NCBI GenBank assembly: GCA_052035235.1
Contig: JBPOHT010000019.1
Span: 109,888 to 173,887 of the forward strand
From: Solimonas_A sp052035235
Lineage (GTDB): Bacteria > Pseudomonadota > Gammaproteobacteria > Nevskiales > Nevskiaceae
Length of the DNA stretch: 64,000 bases
Reading direction: 5' to 3'
This document shows positions 8,680 through 17,224 of the stretch, piece after piece (within the stretch, counting starts at the first letter, position 1; the number at the start of each line of letters is the position of its first letter). The notes below the pieces were generated by a model. That model had not been told where the DNA came from. It made no database searches and was given only the letters and a program-made list of their open reading frames with translations. A program made the position numbers and the translations under genes.

Positions 8680-9081
8680 TCAGGGAACCTGGACTTCGGT
8701 GTCGAGCGTGGCCGCGCGGCCCGCCGCCTGGAAGGCCGCGTCGATGGTTTTCATGCCGTCCGGCTCGCCGGACAAGGTCACGGGCTCACTGCCCGGTTCC
8801 TCCCCGGCCTTGCTGCTGCGCATGAATTCCATCATGGCGCGGTAGTCGCCCTTGAGCAGGATGCCGGCCGGTTGCGCCGGCGGCTCCAGGCTGAAGGATA
8901 CGCCGCGGACGGGATCGAAGCTCATGGTCCACCAGACGGTCTGCTCGCCGTGTGCGAGCTCGTAGACCATGTCCCAGCGCCGGTCCAGCTTGGCGCACTC
9001 GGCTTGGCTCAGTGGATCGGCCGCCAGCAGCGCGTTCATGCGGGCGACGTGTTCCGGCGACATGAAGACCAGCTTGCTCAT
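8680..9081 (-). CDS. Small SCP2-like protein coupled to the S9 peptidase
   Basis: 133-residue cytosolic protein beginning MSKLVFMSPEHVARMNALL. Its core (WWTMSFDPVRGVSFSLEP.. GILLKGDYRAMMEFM) resembles the beta-sheet and helix pattern of SCP2/sterol-carrier-like proteins; this is fold-level resemblance only. The start codon overlaps the S9 peptidase stop in a 4-base ATGA, so translation should be coupled. A longer frame continues upstream inside the peptidase gene but is antisense-like noise in another frame. Function unknown; a ligand-binding accessory to the peptidase is a guess. Confidence 0.75.
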   Translation of the reverse strand: MSKLVFMSPEHVARMNALLAADPLSQAECAKLDRRWDMVYELAHGEQTVWWTMSFDPVRGVSFSLEPPAQPAGILLKGDYRAMMEFMRSSKAGEEPGSEPVTLSGEPDGMKTIDAAFQAAGRAATLDTEVQVP

Positions 9082-11342
9082 GCGGCGTCCGGCTGCCGGT
9101 TCTTGACGTGCTGGTCGAAGAACGCCGACATGCAGCGGTAGTGATAGTCGAAGTGCACCGCATCGTAGCCGTGGTACTGCTCGGGCATCACCACGAACTG
9201 GTGCATCTTGCCGGCACGGATCAGGGCCTCCGACATCTTGATGGCGTCGGTCCAGGTGGCGTGGTCGGAGGTGCCGCCGGTGATCATCAGCTCGCCCTTG
9301 AGCTGCGCCGCCATCGGGTATAGGTCGGCCTTGCGGTAGCCATCGGGATTGTCCTGCGGCAAGCCGATATAGCATTCGTAGAGCACGCAGGAGAGCGGAT
9401 CGAAGCCGGGCGCGAACGAGACGGCGGCCTTGTAGATGTCCGGCTGCTCGGCCAGGCAACGGAACGACGAGTATCCGCCCCAACTGCCGCCGGTGATGCC
9501 GACACGGTCCAGATCCACATACGGATACTGTGCGGCGAGATTGCGCAGGGCGGCGGCGTGGTCGGCCGTCATGGTGCCGCTGAAGGTTCCATAGCAGGTG
9601 TCGTGGAAGGCCTTGCTGCGCTCGGGTGTGCCGCGCGCGTCCACCATGACGACGAGGTAGCCGTACTGGGCCACGCGCATCGCCATGCCGCCCTGCGTCA
9701 AGGAGGCGCTGGCGAAGCCATGGTCGGCCACGGCGACCTGCGGGCCGCCGTAGATGTAGTCGATGACCGGATACTTCTTCTTCGGGTCGAAGTCATGGGG
9801 CTTGTACATTACGCCCCACAGGTCCGTGATGCCGTCCGCCGCCTTCACGCAGAATTCCTCGGGCGCGGCGAAACCGACCTGCTGCAGCCGGGAGATGTCG
9901 GCCTTCAGCACTTCGGCGTTCAGCAGCGTGCCGTCGATCTTGCGCAGCGCGGTCACCGGCGGCTCGGACGGCGTGGAGCGGGTGTCGAGGAAGGTCTTGC
10001 CATCCGGCGCGATGAGGCACTGGTGCTTGCCGTTGCCCTCGGTCAGCACCTTCATGGCGCCGCCACCCAGGGGCACGCTGCAGAGGTGCAGATCGTAGGG
10101 ACGGTCCGGATTGGAGTGCGCAGTGAACAGCACCTCGTTGCCGACGACACGGACGACGTCGCAGGCCACCCACTCGCCCTGGGTCAGCTGCGCGACGAGC
10201 TTGCCGCTGAGATCGTACTGGTAGATGTGCTTCCAGCCGTCACGCTCGGACATCCACAGGAAGTGCTTGCCATCGGGCGTGATCGCCAGGCCAGGCTTGC
10301 GGCTGTAGAAGATGTCATGGTGCATGCGGACGAAGGTCGCGCCTTCCTCCGTCAGCAGCAGGCGCGTGGCACCGGTGACCGGGTCGGCGGCGAAGACCTG
10401 TACGCGCCGGCAGTCGCGGCTCATCAGGAACACGAGCAGTTCGGAGCCGTCCGGCAGCCAGCCGGCGAAGCAGGGATAGGTATCGCGGGTCTCGCCCAGC
10501 TGGATCTCGACCGGAGCGCGTCCTCCCACCGCATCCAGCACGAACAGGCTCAGCTTCTCCAGAACACCACCGGCCTTGCAGTAGGGCCGGTAGACGACTT
10601 CGTCCTCCTGCTTCAGGTAATGGACCTGGGGCGCCTGGTGCATGCCCTGGAAGTCGACGCGGTAGGCCGCGATGTGGGTGGCCTGCGGCGACCAGTTGGT
10701 GACCGGCGGAGTCAGGCCCAGCATGACGAACATCGGGTTGGTCCAGTCGATGTTCCACTGGATCTCCGCCGCGCCGTTCTGGGTCAGCACACGAGAACGG
10801 CCGTCCACCGTAGCGCGCAACGAAACGTTGTGATCCTGGATCGATAGCAACTGCTTGCCATCCGGAGAGGGAACCTCGTAGGCCTCGGTAGGATCGACCA
10901 GCGGGGTGTAACGCCTGAACGGACGCGGCGTGCTGCGGGCTTCCGCCGTCATGCCGAGATAGGTGTCCAGTGCATTGGCCGCGGGCACCAGGAAGGCGCT
11001 GGCGCTGGGGATGTCGTAGCTGAAGCGGTCGGTACCGACCGCGAAGGCGATCATCGACGGCGTGATGAAACCGAAGTGCTCGAAAGGCACGCCCTGCCCG
11101 GCCGGCGTGACGCCGGTGGCGCGGATCAGCGCATTGCGCAACGCAGCGACATCGAGCAGGGGCGACTTCTCGCCGCTGGCCAGGTCCACTCGCCAGGCCT
11201 GGCGCTGCTCCTTGGAGCCGGACGTGAAGCCCAGGCAGGAACCATCAGGGCTCCACGCAGGAATGATCGTGGCGTCGCTGATGAGCGCCGCAAGGTCCTT
11301 ATAGGCAGCCTGGGCTGCAGCGCTATTGCTTGAATCCGTCAT
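9078..11342 (-). CDS. S9 family prolyl-oligopeptidase / DPP4-like serine peptidase
   Basis: 754-residue S9 peptidase with an N-terminal beta-propeller (about 20-480) and a C-terminal alpha/beta-hydrolase domain. The catalytic triad is visible: S620 in GGSWGGY, D693 in GTSDHATW and H724 in EQYHGY. There is no signal peptide, so it acts in the cytosol. The ATG at 11342 is preferred; a TTG two codons upstream is possible. It is divergent from TetR and a TonB receptor across an 88-base region carrying a clear palindrome. S9 enzymes beside TonB receptors are known to include lasso-peptide isopeptidases, but no lasso-peptide biosynthesis genes are visible here. It heads a four-gene hydrolase operon. 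Confidence 0.9.
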   Translation of the reverse strand: MTDSSNSAAAQAAYKDLAALISDATIIPAWSPDGSCLGFTSGSKEQRQAWRVDLASGEKSPLLDVAALRNALIRATGVTPAGQGVPFEHFGFITPSMIAFAVGTDRFSYDIPSASAFLVPAANALDTYLGMTAEARSTPRPFRRYTPLVDPTEAYEVPSPDGKQLLSIQDHNVSLRATVDGRSRVLTQNGAAEIQWNIDWTNPMFVMLGLTPPVTNWSPQATHIAAYRVDFQGMHQAPQVHYLKQEDEVVYRPYCKAGGVLEKLSLFVLDAVGGRAPVEIQLGETRDTYPCFAGWLPDGSELLVFLMSRDCRRVQVFAADPVTGATRLLLTEEGATFVRMHHDIFYSRKPGLAITPDGKHFLWMSERDGWKHIYQYDLSGKLVAQLTQGEWVACDVVRVVGNEVLFTAHSNPDRPYDLHLCSVPLGGGAMKVLTEGNGKHQCLIAPDGKTFLDTRSTPSEPPVTALRKIDGTLLNAEVLKADISRLQQVGFAAPEEFCVKAADGITDLWGVMYKPHDFDPKKKYPVIDYIYGGPQVAVADHGFASASLTQGGMAMRVAQYGYLVVMVDARGTPERSKAFHDTCYGTFSGTMTADHAAALRNLAAQYPYVDLDRVGITGGSWGGYSSFRCLAEQPDIYKAAVSFAPGFDPLSCVLYECYIGLPQDNPDGYRKADLYPMAAQLKGELMITGGTSDHATWTDAIKMSEALIRAGKMHQFVVMPEQYHGYDAVHFDYHYRCMSAFFDQHVKNRQPDAA

Positions 11343-11387
11343 CTTCAATCCCGTTGGAAAGGCGTTTGCAATACCGAAAAATCCCGG

Positions 11388-11410
11388 GTATTTTGTATCA
11401 TGTAAAATAC
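11388..11410. promoter_or_regulatory. TetR-type operator palindrome between S9 peptidase and tetR
   Basis: GTATTTT and AAAATAC form perfect 7-base arms around a 9-base centre (GTATCATGT). A second overlapping repeat, TTGTAT..ATACAA, shares the site. It lies in the shared divergent promoter region, so one bound repressor could silence both the peptidase operon and the tetR-receptor side. The adjacent TetR is the natural ligand; this is inference from position and symmetry. Confidence 0.7.
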
Positions 11411-11430
11411 AAGACCGTCAAATAGTCTGG

Positions 11431-12090
11431 ATGAACATGAGCGAAGTAAAACTCAAGGCAGTTGCGACAGCCAGCGGCGGCCGACCAGCCAAGATTTCGC
11501 GTGAGCGGATTCTGCAGGAAGCGCGGCAGCTCGGAGCGGGCGAACTGACCTTTGCACGCATTGCAGAACGCCTGGGCGTGCGCCAGCAGGCGCTCTACTA
11601 CCACTTCGATTCGCGCGACGACCTGCTGCATGCGATCGCCCTGGACTTGTCCAGGGAATTCGACCTGCAGTCCGGGAACCCGAAGCGATGGAGGTCCTGG
11701 CTGGAAGAGACCGGTCTGCGCTTCTATGACGTCCTGGTCGCCAATCCGGTGGTCCTCGAAACCTCCAACTGGCGTGGCTTGGCCAGGTTCGGCCTGCCCT
11801 TGCTGGAAGCGGCACTGGAGACCTTGCAAGGTGCGGGCTACACCCTGGAGGAAGCCGGGCGAGCCTGGGACGTGGTCGCCGACCTGGCCTATGCGGAAGC
11901 CCGCACCCTGGCCGAGTCCAGGAAGGCCGGCCCCATGCCCGCGCGCATCGACCTGGACGAGATCGCCGGCCGGCCGATGCCGTACATCCGCGCCTACTAC
12001 GCGCAAATCGAAAAGCTGCCGCGGAAGCGCTTCGCCGACACGCTGCACTGGCTGGTGACCGCGCTCCCGCGACCCCGGCCGCGTAAATGA
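11431..12090 (+). CDS. TetR-family transcriptional regulator
   Basis: 219-residue regulator with an N-terminal helix-turn-helix (ERILQEARQLGAGELTFARIAERLGV.. ALYYHFDSRDDLL, roughly residues 22-68) and a divergent all-helical ligand domain. It starts at ATG 11431 (a second ATG lies six bases on); an in-frame extension upstream crosses the operator and is rejected. It stands between the leftward peptidase operon and the rightward TonB receptor, with the 11388-11410 palindrome just before it, so it probably represses both sides and itself until a ligand arrives. Confidence 0.88.
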   Translation: MNMSEVKLKAVATASGGRPAKISRERILQEARQLGAGELTFARIAERLGVRQQALYYHFDSRDDLLHAIALDLSREFDLQSGNPKRWRSWLEETGLRFYDVLVANPVVLETSNWRGLARFGLPLLEAALETLQGAGYTLEEAGRAWDVVADLAYAEARTLAESRKAGPMPARIDLDEIAGRPMPYIRAYYAQIEKLPRKRFADTLHWLVTALPRPRPRK

Positions 12091-12108
12091 TCTGACGTGA
12101 GAACGACC

Positions 12109-14571
12109 ATGCTGCAAGTATCGAAATTCGCTGTCGTCATGCTGGGCCTCTGCGGCGCCACCCTGCCTGCGCTCGCCCAGGAGCCCGCACCTGCACCCGA
12201 GCCTCGAAGCGATGCGGAACTCTCGCTGGACGAACTGCTCGAGCTAAGCGACGCCCCGGCTCCGGCGGAACCGGAGCCCGCAGCAGCAGGGCCGGCCGCC
12301 CCCACTCCCGCCACGGCGCCGGCTGCGGCCCCTGCCGAGAACGATACCGGCCTGGCCGAAATCCTGCCGACGATTCCCGTCGCCGAGCAGGCGTCGCCCA
12401 CGCCTGAGCTCAAGGAGGCGCCGGTCTCGCGCAGCATCGAGGAGATCGTGGTCACCGCAACCAAGCGCGAGATGTCGGCCCGCGATATCCCGGTATCGAT
12501 CAACGCCAAGACCGGTGAAGCCCTGGAGAAGATGGGCGCCCGCGATATCCAGGACTACATCGCCACCGTGCCCGGCATCACCCTGCAGGAAGGCACCAAC
12601 GGCGAGGCCGGCGGACGCAAGATCACGGTACGCGGCGTCGGACCCAGCGAGGTCGGCGGCGTTTCAGGCAACCAGACCGTGGGGCAGTTCATCGGCGATA
12701 TCCCGATGACCGATCCCTACTCCAATTTCGTCACCCCCGACCTCGATCCTTTCGATCTGCAGACCGTAGAGATTCTAAAGGGGCCTCAGGGCACCTACTT
12801 TGGCGCTTCCGCGCTGAACGGTGCGATCCGCTACGTGCCGACCAAGCCGCAGCTGGGCGAATGGGGCCTTCGCGGTTTTGCCGAGGCACTCAGTATCTCC
12901 GACGGAGGCATGGACGGGACCTACGCCGCCGCGGTGAACGTGCCGGTGGGTGAGACCTTCGCCATGCGAGCAACCGGCGTGTTGCAGAACACGCCCGGAT
13001 ACATCGACAACCTGCAACGCGGCAAGGAAGACGCGGACAGTCGCGAAAAGTGGAGCGCTCGCGGCGCGCTGCGCTGGCAAGCCACGGACCGGCTCGAGTT
13101 CAACCTGATGTATCTCGAACAGGAGGGCCGGAAGAACGACATCCTGGACGTGGACAACACGAACCAGCAGCTGACGAACAACTCGCATCCCGGGCCGAGC
13201 AGCATCGAGACCGGCTTCGACCTGGCCAGCCTCGATGTCCGCTACGACATGGACGATTGGGGGACTCTCGTCTGGCAAAGTTCGCTGCAGCACAAGAGCG
13301 TTCTGGGCGACGTGGACGGCACGCTGTTCACGGGACCGCAGGGCCTGCGGAACATCCGCGCGTACACGAAAACGGAGGTGGAGGGCACCACGCACGAACT
13401 TCGACTGGTCTCCCCCGGAGGTGGAGACTGGAGCTGGATCGTGGGCGCCTTCCTGCTTGACTACAGTGCCGACTTCTTTAACGACGCCTACATCGTAGGT
13501 ACCGCCCTGCCACTACCGCCCCTGCCGATTCTCGATCAGTTCCTGGGGCCTCGTGGCCTGTCGTACGGAACCAACAGCGTCAGTCCGGAGGCACGGGAAA
13601 CCTCGCTCTACGGCGAGTTGACGCGCCGCCTGGGCAGCGACTGGGAATTGACCCTGGGCGCCCGTTTCTACAAGACCCAGATTTCGGGTACCGCTGTCTC
13701 GGGTGGACTCCTGGGCCTGCTGGTCCCGGATTCGGATATCGACCTGCGCGACCAGGGCGTCAGTCCGAAAGCATCCTTGTCTTGGAGGCCGACCGACTCA
13801 TTGATGATCTACACCACCGTTGCCCGGGGCTTCCAGTTCGGCGGCATCAACACCAACGTCTCAGGCCTGCCCTTCGACAATCCGCTGACGGGCCCGCCCG
13901 TGCCACCCTCTTTCGAATCCAGCAGCCTGTGGAGCCGGGAAATCGGCATCCGGACCGATTGGCTCGACAACACGCTGCGTGCGGACCTGGTGCTGTATGA
14001 CCTGGACTGGAGTGACGCGCAGTTCGTGGAGAAGAGCGACAACCTGGTCATCGATACCATCTACGTCTCGAACGTAGGAAAGGTCCGCAGCCAGGGCGTC
14101 GAGGCTTCCATGATCTACCTGACACCGCTGGACGGCCTGACCCTGAACCTGGCCGTCGGCTATTCGCGTGCAGTGACGGCCACCCCCTACACGGCGGCGG
14201 ACGGAGCAATCGTGCCCTCCGGCACGGAAGTGCCCAATACACCCCGGCTGCAGACGGCGACCACCCTGGCATACAGCCACTCGTTCGGCCCCTGGCTGGC
14301 CGGCGGGTCGATCGGCCATACCTATGCCAGCCGTGCCTACGACACGATCCTGCAAGATCACGAGATATTCGATTACGAAGCCTTCAACCTGGGCCTGAAC
14401 CTCGCACGTCCAGACCTGGCCGGGGCTCCCGCGCTGAGCTTCGGCGTCACCAATCTCACCGACGAGCGTGGCGTCGTGGGGCGCAGCAGCGTGACGGGCC
14501 TGTCGACGCCCTCGTACATCTTCATCCGCCCCCGCACCTTCACGCTGAGGCTGTCGTTCGAGTTCAAATGA
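12109..14571 (+). CDS. TonB-dependent outer-membrane receptor
   Basis: About 820-residue outer-membrane receptor. A signal peptide is evident (hydrophobic VVMLGLCGATLPALA then QE). A long Pro/Ala-rich segment (about residues 25-100) separates it from the EEIVVTATKRE TonB-box-like motif and the plug domain (ARDIQDYIATVPGITLQEG.. ITVRGVGP). The C-terminus ends in alternating aromatic beta-strand sequence, TLRLSFEFK. The ATG at 12109 has GAGA upstream; a GTG at 12097 is possible but has no ribosome site. Such receptors import large ligands (siderophores, glycans, peptides) using TonB energy. The gene follows TetR by 18 bases and precedes two esterases; with the divergent peptidases this suggests import of an ester- or peptide-bonded compound. 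Confidence 0.92.
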   Translation: MLQVSKFAVVMLGLCGATLPALAQEPAPAPEPRSDAELSLDELLELSDAPAPAEPEPAAAGPAAPTPATAPAAAPAENDTGLAEILPTIPVAEQASPTPELKEAPVSRSIEEIVVTATKREMSARDIPVSINAKTGEALEKMGARDIQDYIATVPGITLQEGTNGEAGGRKITVRGVGPSEVGGVSGNQTVGQFIGDIPMTDPYSNFVTPDLDPFDLQTVEILKGPQGTYFGASALNGAIRYVPTKPQLGEWGLRGFAEALSISDGGMDGTYAAAVNVPVGETFAMRATGVLQNTPGYIDNLQRGKEDADSREKWSARGALRWQATDRLEFNLMYLEQEGRKNDILDVDNTNQQLTNNSHPGPSSIETGFDLASLDVRYDMDDWGTLVWQSSLQHKSVLGDVDGTLFTGPQGLRNIRAYTKTEVEGTTHELRLVSPGGGDWSWIVGAFLLDYSADFFNDAYIVGTALPLPPLPILDQFLGPRGLSYGTNSVSPEARETSLYGELTRRLGSDWELTLGARFYKTQISGTAVSGGLLGLLVPDSDIDLRDQGVSPKASLSWRPTDSLMIYTTVARGFQFGGINTNVSGLPFDNPLTGPPVPPSFESSSLWSREIGIRTDWLDNTLRADLVLYDLDWSDAQFVEKSDNLVIDTIYVSNVGKVRSQGVEASMIYLTPLDGLTLNLAVGYSRAVTATPYTAADGAIVPSGTEVPNTPRLQTATTLAYSHSFGPWLAGGSIGHTYASRAYDTILQDHEIFDYEAFNLGLNLARPDLAGAPALSFGVTNLTDERGVVGRSSVTGLSTPSYIFIRPRTFTLRLSFEFK

Positions 14572-14610
14572 GGCAATCCCCCGCTGCATGCCACCACGGA
14601 GTTGCCTCCC

Positions 14611-15519
14611 ATGAGCGGTGAATTCGAGGCCCTGCCGCTGCCGGTCGAGACGATGTTCCGTCGCACGCGGTACTTCGAGATCGACTCGGCCAAGACCGGC
14701 GCCCGCTACGCCATCTGGGTCTCGACACCGGCGGCCTACGAGCAGAAGCCGGAGCAGGCCTTCCCGGTGATCTACACGCCGGATGGCAATGCCGCGGCAT
14801 TGACTGCCGCGGGCATCGCCAATGCCGGCGCCTTCGACCCGATCAATCCGGTGCAGTCTTCCATCCAGGTTTCGGTGGGCTACACCGGTGACGACATCGA
14901 CCGTGCCCTCGCGGTCCGGGCGCGGGACCTGCTGCCTCCGGGGGAATTCCTGCCGCCCGACGTCGAGCGCGACATGCCGCAGTACGTGGCCATGGGCATT
15001 CTCGACCAGGCGGGGGCTGACCTCTACCTGCACAACCTGAAGAACCCTGCGGCGGATCGCTTTCTTGCGTTCCTGGAGGAAGAGCTTCATCCATTCATCG
15101 CAGCGAACTACCGGGTTCAATCCGACAACCTGGGTTTGTTCGGCCACTCCTACGGCGGACTCTTCGCCACCTATGCCGCGCTGCAAGCGTCCTCGATCTT
15201 CCGCAACTTCGGCGCCAGCAGCCCGGGGATCGCCCTCGAGAAGTCCGCGGTCTTCAAGCTGTACGCGGATGCCGTATCGCGTGGCGACATCAGCGATCGC
15301 CGGCTGCTGATGATGTGCGCCACGCGTGAGCTGACGGCGCCCAGCCTGTATCAGCCCCTGGTAGGCGGAGGCACCATCGAGTTCATCCGCATGGCGGGCA
15401 CCACGCCGCTCAAGGGCCTGAGCTTCAGCAGCCGGCTGATCGAACACGAGTCGCATGTCTCGGTGTACATGCCGGCGATGTTCGAGTTCCTGCGACAGTT
15501 CTATCCGGGCAAGGCCTAG
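14611..15519 (+). CDS. Esterase D / Fes-IroE-like alpha/beta hydrolase
   Basis: 302-residue putative esterase of the family that includes siderophore esterases and esterase D. The nucleophile elbow is GHSYGG with the serine near residue 181; the C-terminal histidine is probably in EHESHVSVYMPAMFEFLRQFY. No export signal is seen. The ATG at 14611 follows GGAG by nine bases; a TTG at 14602 is less likely. It lies 39 bases after the TonB receptor stop, so it is likely co-transcribed and would cleave an ester bond in the imported ligand. The substrate is not known; a trilactone-type siderophore is only one option. Confidence 0.83.
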   Translation: MSGEFEALPLPVETMFRRTRYFEIDSAKTGARYAIWVSTPAAYEQKPEQAFPVIYTPDGNAAALTAAGIANAGAFDPINPVQSSIQVSVGYTGDDIDRALAVRARDLLPPGEFLPPDVERDMPQYVAMGILDQAGADLYLHNLKNPAADRFLAFLEEELHPFIAANYRVQSDNLGLFGHSYGGLFATYAALQASSIFRNFGASSPGIALEKSAVFKLYADAVSRGDISDRRLLMMCATRELTAPSLYQPLVGGGTIEFIRMAGTTPLKGLSFSSRLIEHESHVSVYMPAMFEFLRQFYPGKA

Positions 15520-15669
15520 GGCGGCTACATCTGCCATAAGTCGCCCTTATGGCGCGCATAAGCAGTATTCGCTGTTTTCGCCGGGGTGGCGCCGTCAGAA
15601 TCGTTGGCGCAGCCAGCGAGCGCGCCGATCTTCCCGCGGGCGTGACCAGGATGGCCACCCGGAGAGCCC

Positions 15670-16692
15670 ATGCGCTTCATCAAACGCCTGATCCTTGCCG
15701 CCCTCGCGATCCTTGTCGCCGTCGTGGCGCTGGTCGTCTGGTTCATCGGACCGACCACGCTGCGACTCATGGATCCCGGACTGCTCATGGGCATCCCGGC
15801 CGGCATCGTGCAGATCAGCCAGCCGACCGCGACCCTGGCCGAACGCCAGGCGGCAGGCGGTCCCTTGGTCTACACCGAGAAATTCATCCCGGGGGCAGAG
15901 GGCGATCCGCCGGTCCGCATCGTCATCGTCGAGCCCAGGGATGCCACGCCAGGCCGGCCAGGTCTCCTCGACATCCACGGCGGCGGCTTCATGTACGGCT
16001 CGCCGGAATCGAGCCTGACGACCCTCGTCGAAGGGCTGGTGCCGAAGCTCGGCATCACCGTGGTATCGGTGGACTATCGGCTGGCTCCCGCCACCCGCTA
16101 TCCGGGGTCGCTGCATGACAACTACGCCGCGTTGCAGTGGTTCCACGCCCATGCCAGGGACATGGGCGTCGATCCCCGGCGCATCGGCATCGTCGGATTC
16201 AGCGCCGGCGGTGCCCATGCCGCGACGCTGGCGATCCATGCCCGCGACCGAGGTGAGGTGCCCATCCTGTTCCAGGCGTTGCTGAGCCCGGCGCTGGACG
16301 ACCGCACGGGATCGACCGTGGACCCCGGCCCGTCACGCGGCCTCTTCCTCTGGAAGCGGGAAGACAACCGGAAAGCCTGGACGGCCTTTCTCGGCGTGGA
16401 GGCAGGCAGCGACCAGGTTCCGGAGGGTGCAGTGCCCATGCGCGCAACCGATCTGTCGCGCCTGCCTCCCGCCTACATTGCTGTCGGCTCGCTCGACCTC
16501 TTCGCGACGGAGAGCGAGGGCTACGCCCGGAAGCTGGAGGCGGCGGGCGTCCCTGCGGAACTGCGGGTGTTCCCGGGAGGCTTCCACGGCTTCGAGCCCA
16601 TCATTCCCTCGGCCGGAATCTCGCAACAGTCGACGCATGCGCTGGAGGCCTACATGACCAGGATGTTCGGCTTGGAGAGGACGTCACCCTAG
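15670..16692 (+). CDS. Membrane-anchored HSL-type alpha/beta hydrolase
   Basis: 340-residue hydrolase of the hormone-sensitive-lipase class. A single N-terminal hydrophobic helix (residues 5-27) predicts a membrane anchor or uncleaved signal. The oxyanion motif HGGGFMYG, nucleophile GFSAGG, an acid in GSLDLFA and the histidine in GGFHGFE are all in place. A 150-base gap separates it from the previous esterase, so it may have its own promoter. Its stop overlaps the stop of the convergent merR gene by four bases. Probably periplasm-facing, complementing the cytosolic esterase; substrate unknown. Confidence 0.86.
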   Translation: MRFIKRLILAALAILVAVVALVVWFIGPTTLRLMDPGLLMGIPAGIVQISQPTATLAERQAAGGPLVYTEKFIPGAEGDPPVRIVIVEPRDATPGRPGLLDIHGGGFMYGSPESSLTTLVEGLVPKLGITVVSVDYRLAPATRYPGSLHDNYAALQWFHAHARDMGVDPRRIGIVGFSAGGAHAATLAIHARDRGEVPILFQALLSPALDDRTGSTVDPGPSRGLFLWKREDNRKAWTAFLGVEAGSDQVPEGAVPMRATDLSRLPPAYIAVGSLDLFATESEGYARKLEAAGVPAELRVFPGGFHGFEPIIPSAGISQQSTHALEAYMTRMFGLERTSP

Positions 16693-17129
16693 GTCTTGGG
16701 CGCTGCCCCCGGATGACAGGCGCAGGCTTCGCCATGGGCGGCTGCCACCAGTTCCTGCAGGATGCCGCACTCCGCCGCCGTGTGGCCGGCCTCGCAATGT
16801 GTTCGCAGGGCGGTGAGCTGCTTCTCCAGGGCCTGCATGGACTTGAGGCGGGCGCGGACCCGCGCGAGGTGCTCGTCGATCAGTTGATTGATGTCGCCGC
16901 AGTCGGCCTGGGGGCGGTCGACGAAACCAAGCAGGCGCTGTACGTCGGCCAGGGGCATGTCGAGCGCGCGGCAATGGCGGATGAAGGACAGGCGCTCCAG
17001 GTGCACGGGGCCGTAGGCCCGGTAGCCGTTGGCACGCCGCTCCGGCTCCTGCAGCAGGCCGGATCGCTCGTAGTAGCGGATGGTCTCGACATCCACGCCG
17101 GTGGCCTCGCTCAACTCGCCGATTCGCAT
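16689..17129 (-). CDS. MerR-family heavy-metal regulator (CadR/PbrR-like)
   Basis: 146-residue MerR regulator. The winged-helix N-terminus is MRIGELSEATGVDVETIRYYE; a long dimer helix follows. Cysteines in DCGDIN, RTHCEAG and AECGIL sit where CadR/PbrR proteins bind Cd(II)/Pb(II), and a Cys/His-rich tail (GEACACHPG) is also typical. It is divergent from a cation transporter, with a perfect operator inside a 19-bp promoter spacer between them. It therefore activates the transporter by DNA distortion when metal binds. The exact metal cannot be decided. Confidence 0.9.
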   Translation of the reverse strand: MRIGELSEATGVDVETIRYYERSGLLQEPERRANGYRAYGPVHLERLSFIRHCRALDMPLADVQRLLGFVDRPQADCGDINQLIDEHLARVRARLKSMQALEKQLTALRTHCEAGHTAAECGILQELVAAAHGEACACHPGAAPKT

Positions 17130-17167
17130 GTGTTCTCCGGATGAACGTGCCGGACCATCCTACCCCC

Positions 17168-17198
17168 TTGACCCTGTAGCGGCTACAGGGTGTTCAAT
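17168..17198 (+). promoter_or_regulatory. MerR-type promoter and operator of the cation transporter
   Basis: A -35 box TTGACC (17168-17173) and a -10-like TTCAAT (17193-17198) are separated by 19 bases, the over-long spacer typical of MerR-activated promoters. Inside it, ACCCTGTAGC and GCTACAGGGT form a perfect 10-base inverted repeat around one G (17171-17191). The arrangement and the sequence ACCCTGTAG..CTACAGGGT match known PbrR/CadR operators. Confidence 0.88.
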
Positions 17199-17224
17199 GG
17201 CCTCCAGATCAACCGGAGACCGCC

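Noticed and set aside
9078..11342. Lasso-peptide isopeptidase call for the S9 enzyme
   Set aside because: Only the TonB-receptor neighbourhood supports it; no lasso precursor, B or C proteins are visible.
13861..15537. 558-codon leftward frame
   Set aside because: Antisense to the TonB receptor end and the esterase, which have complete motifs; no ribosome site or domain.
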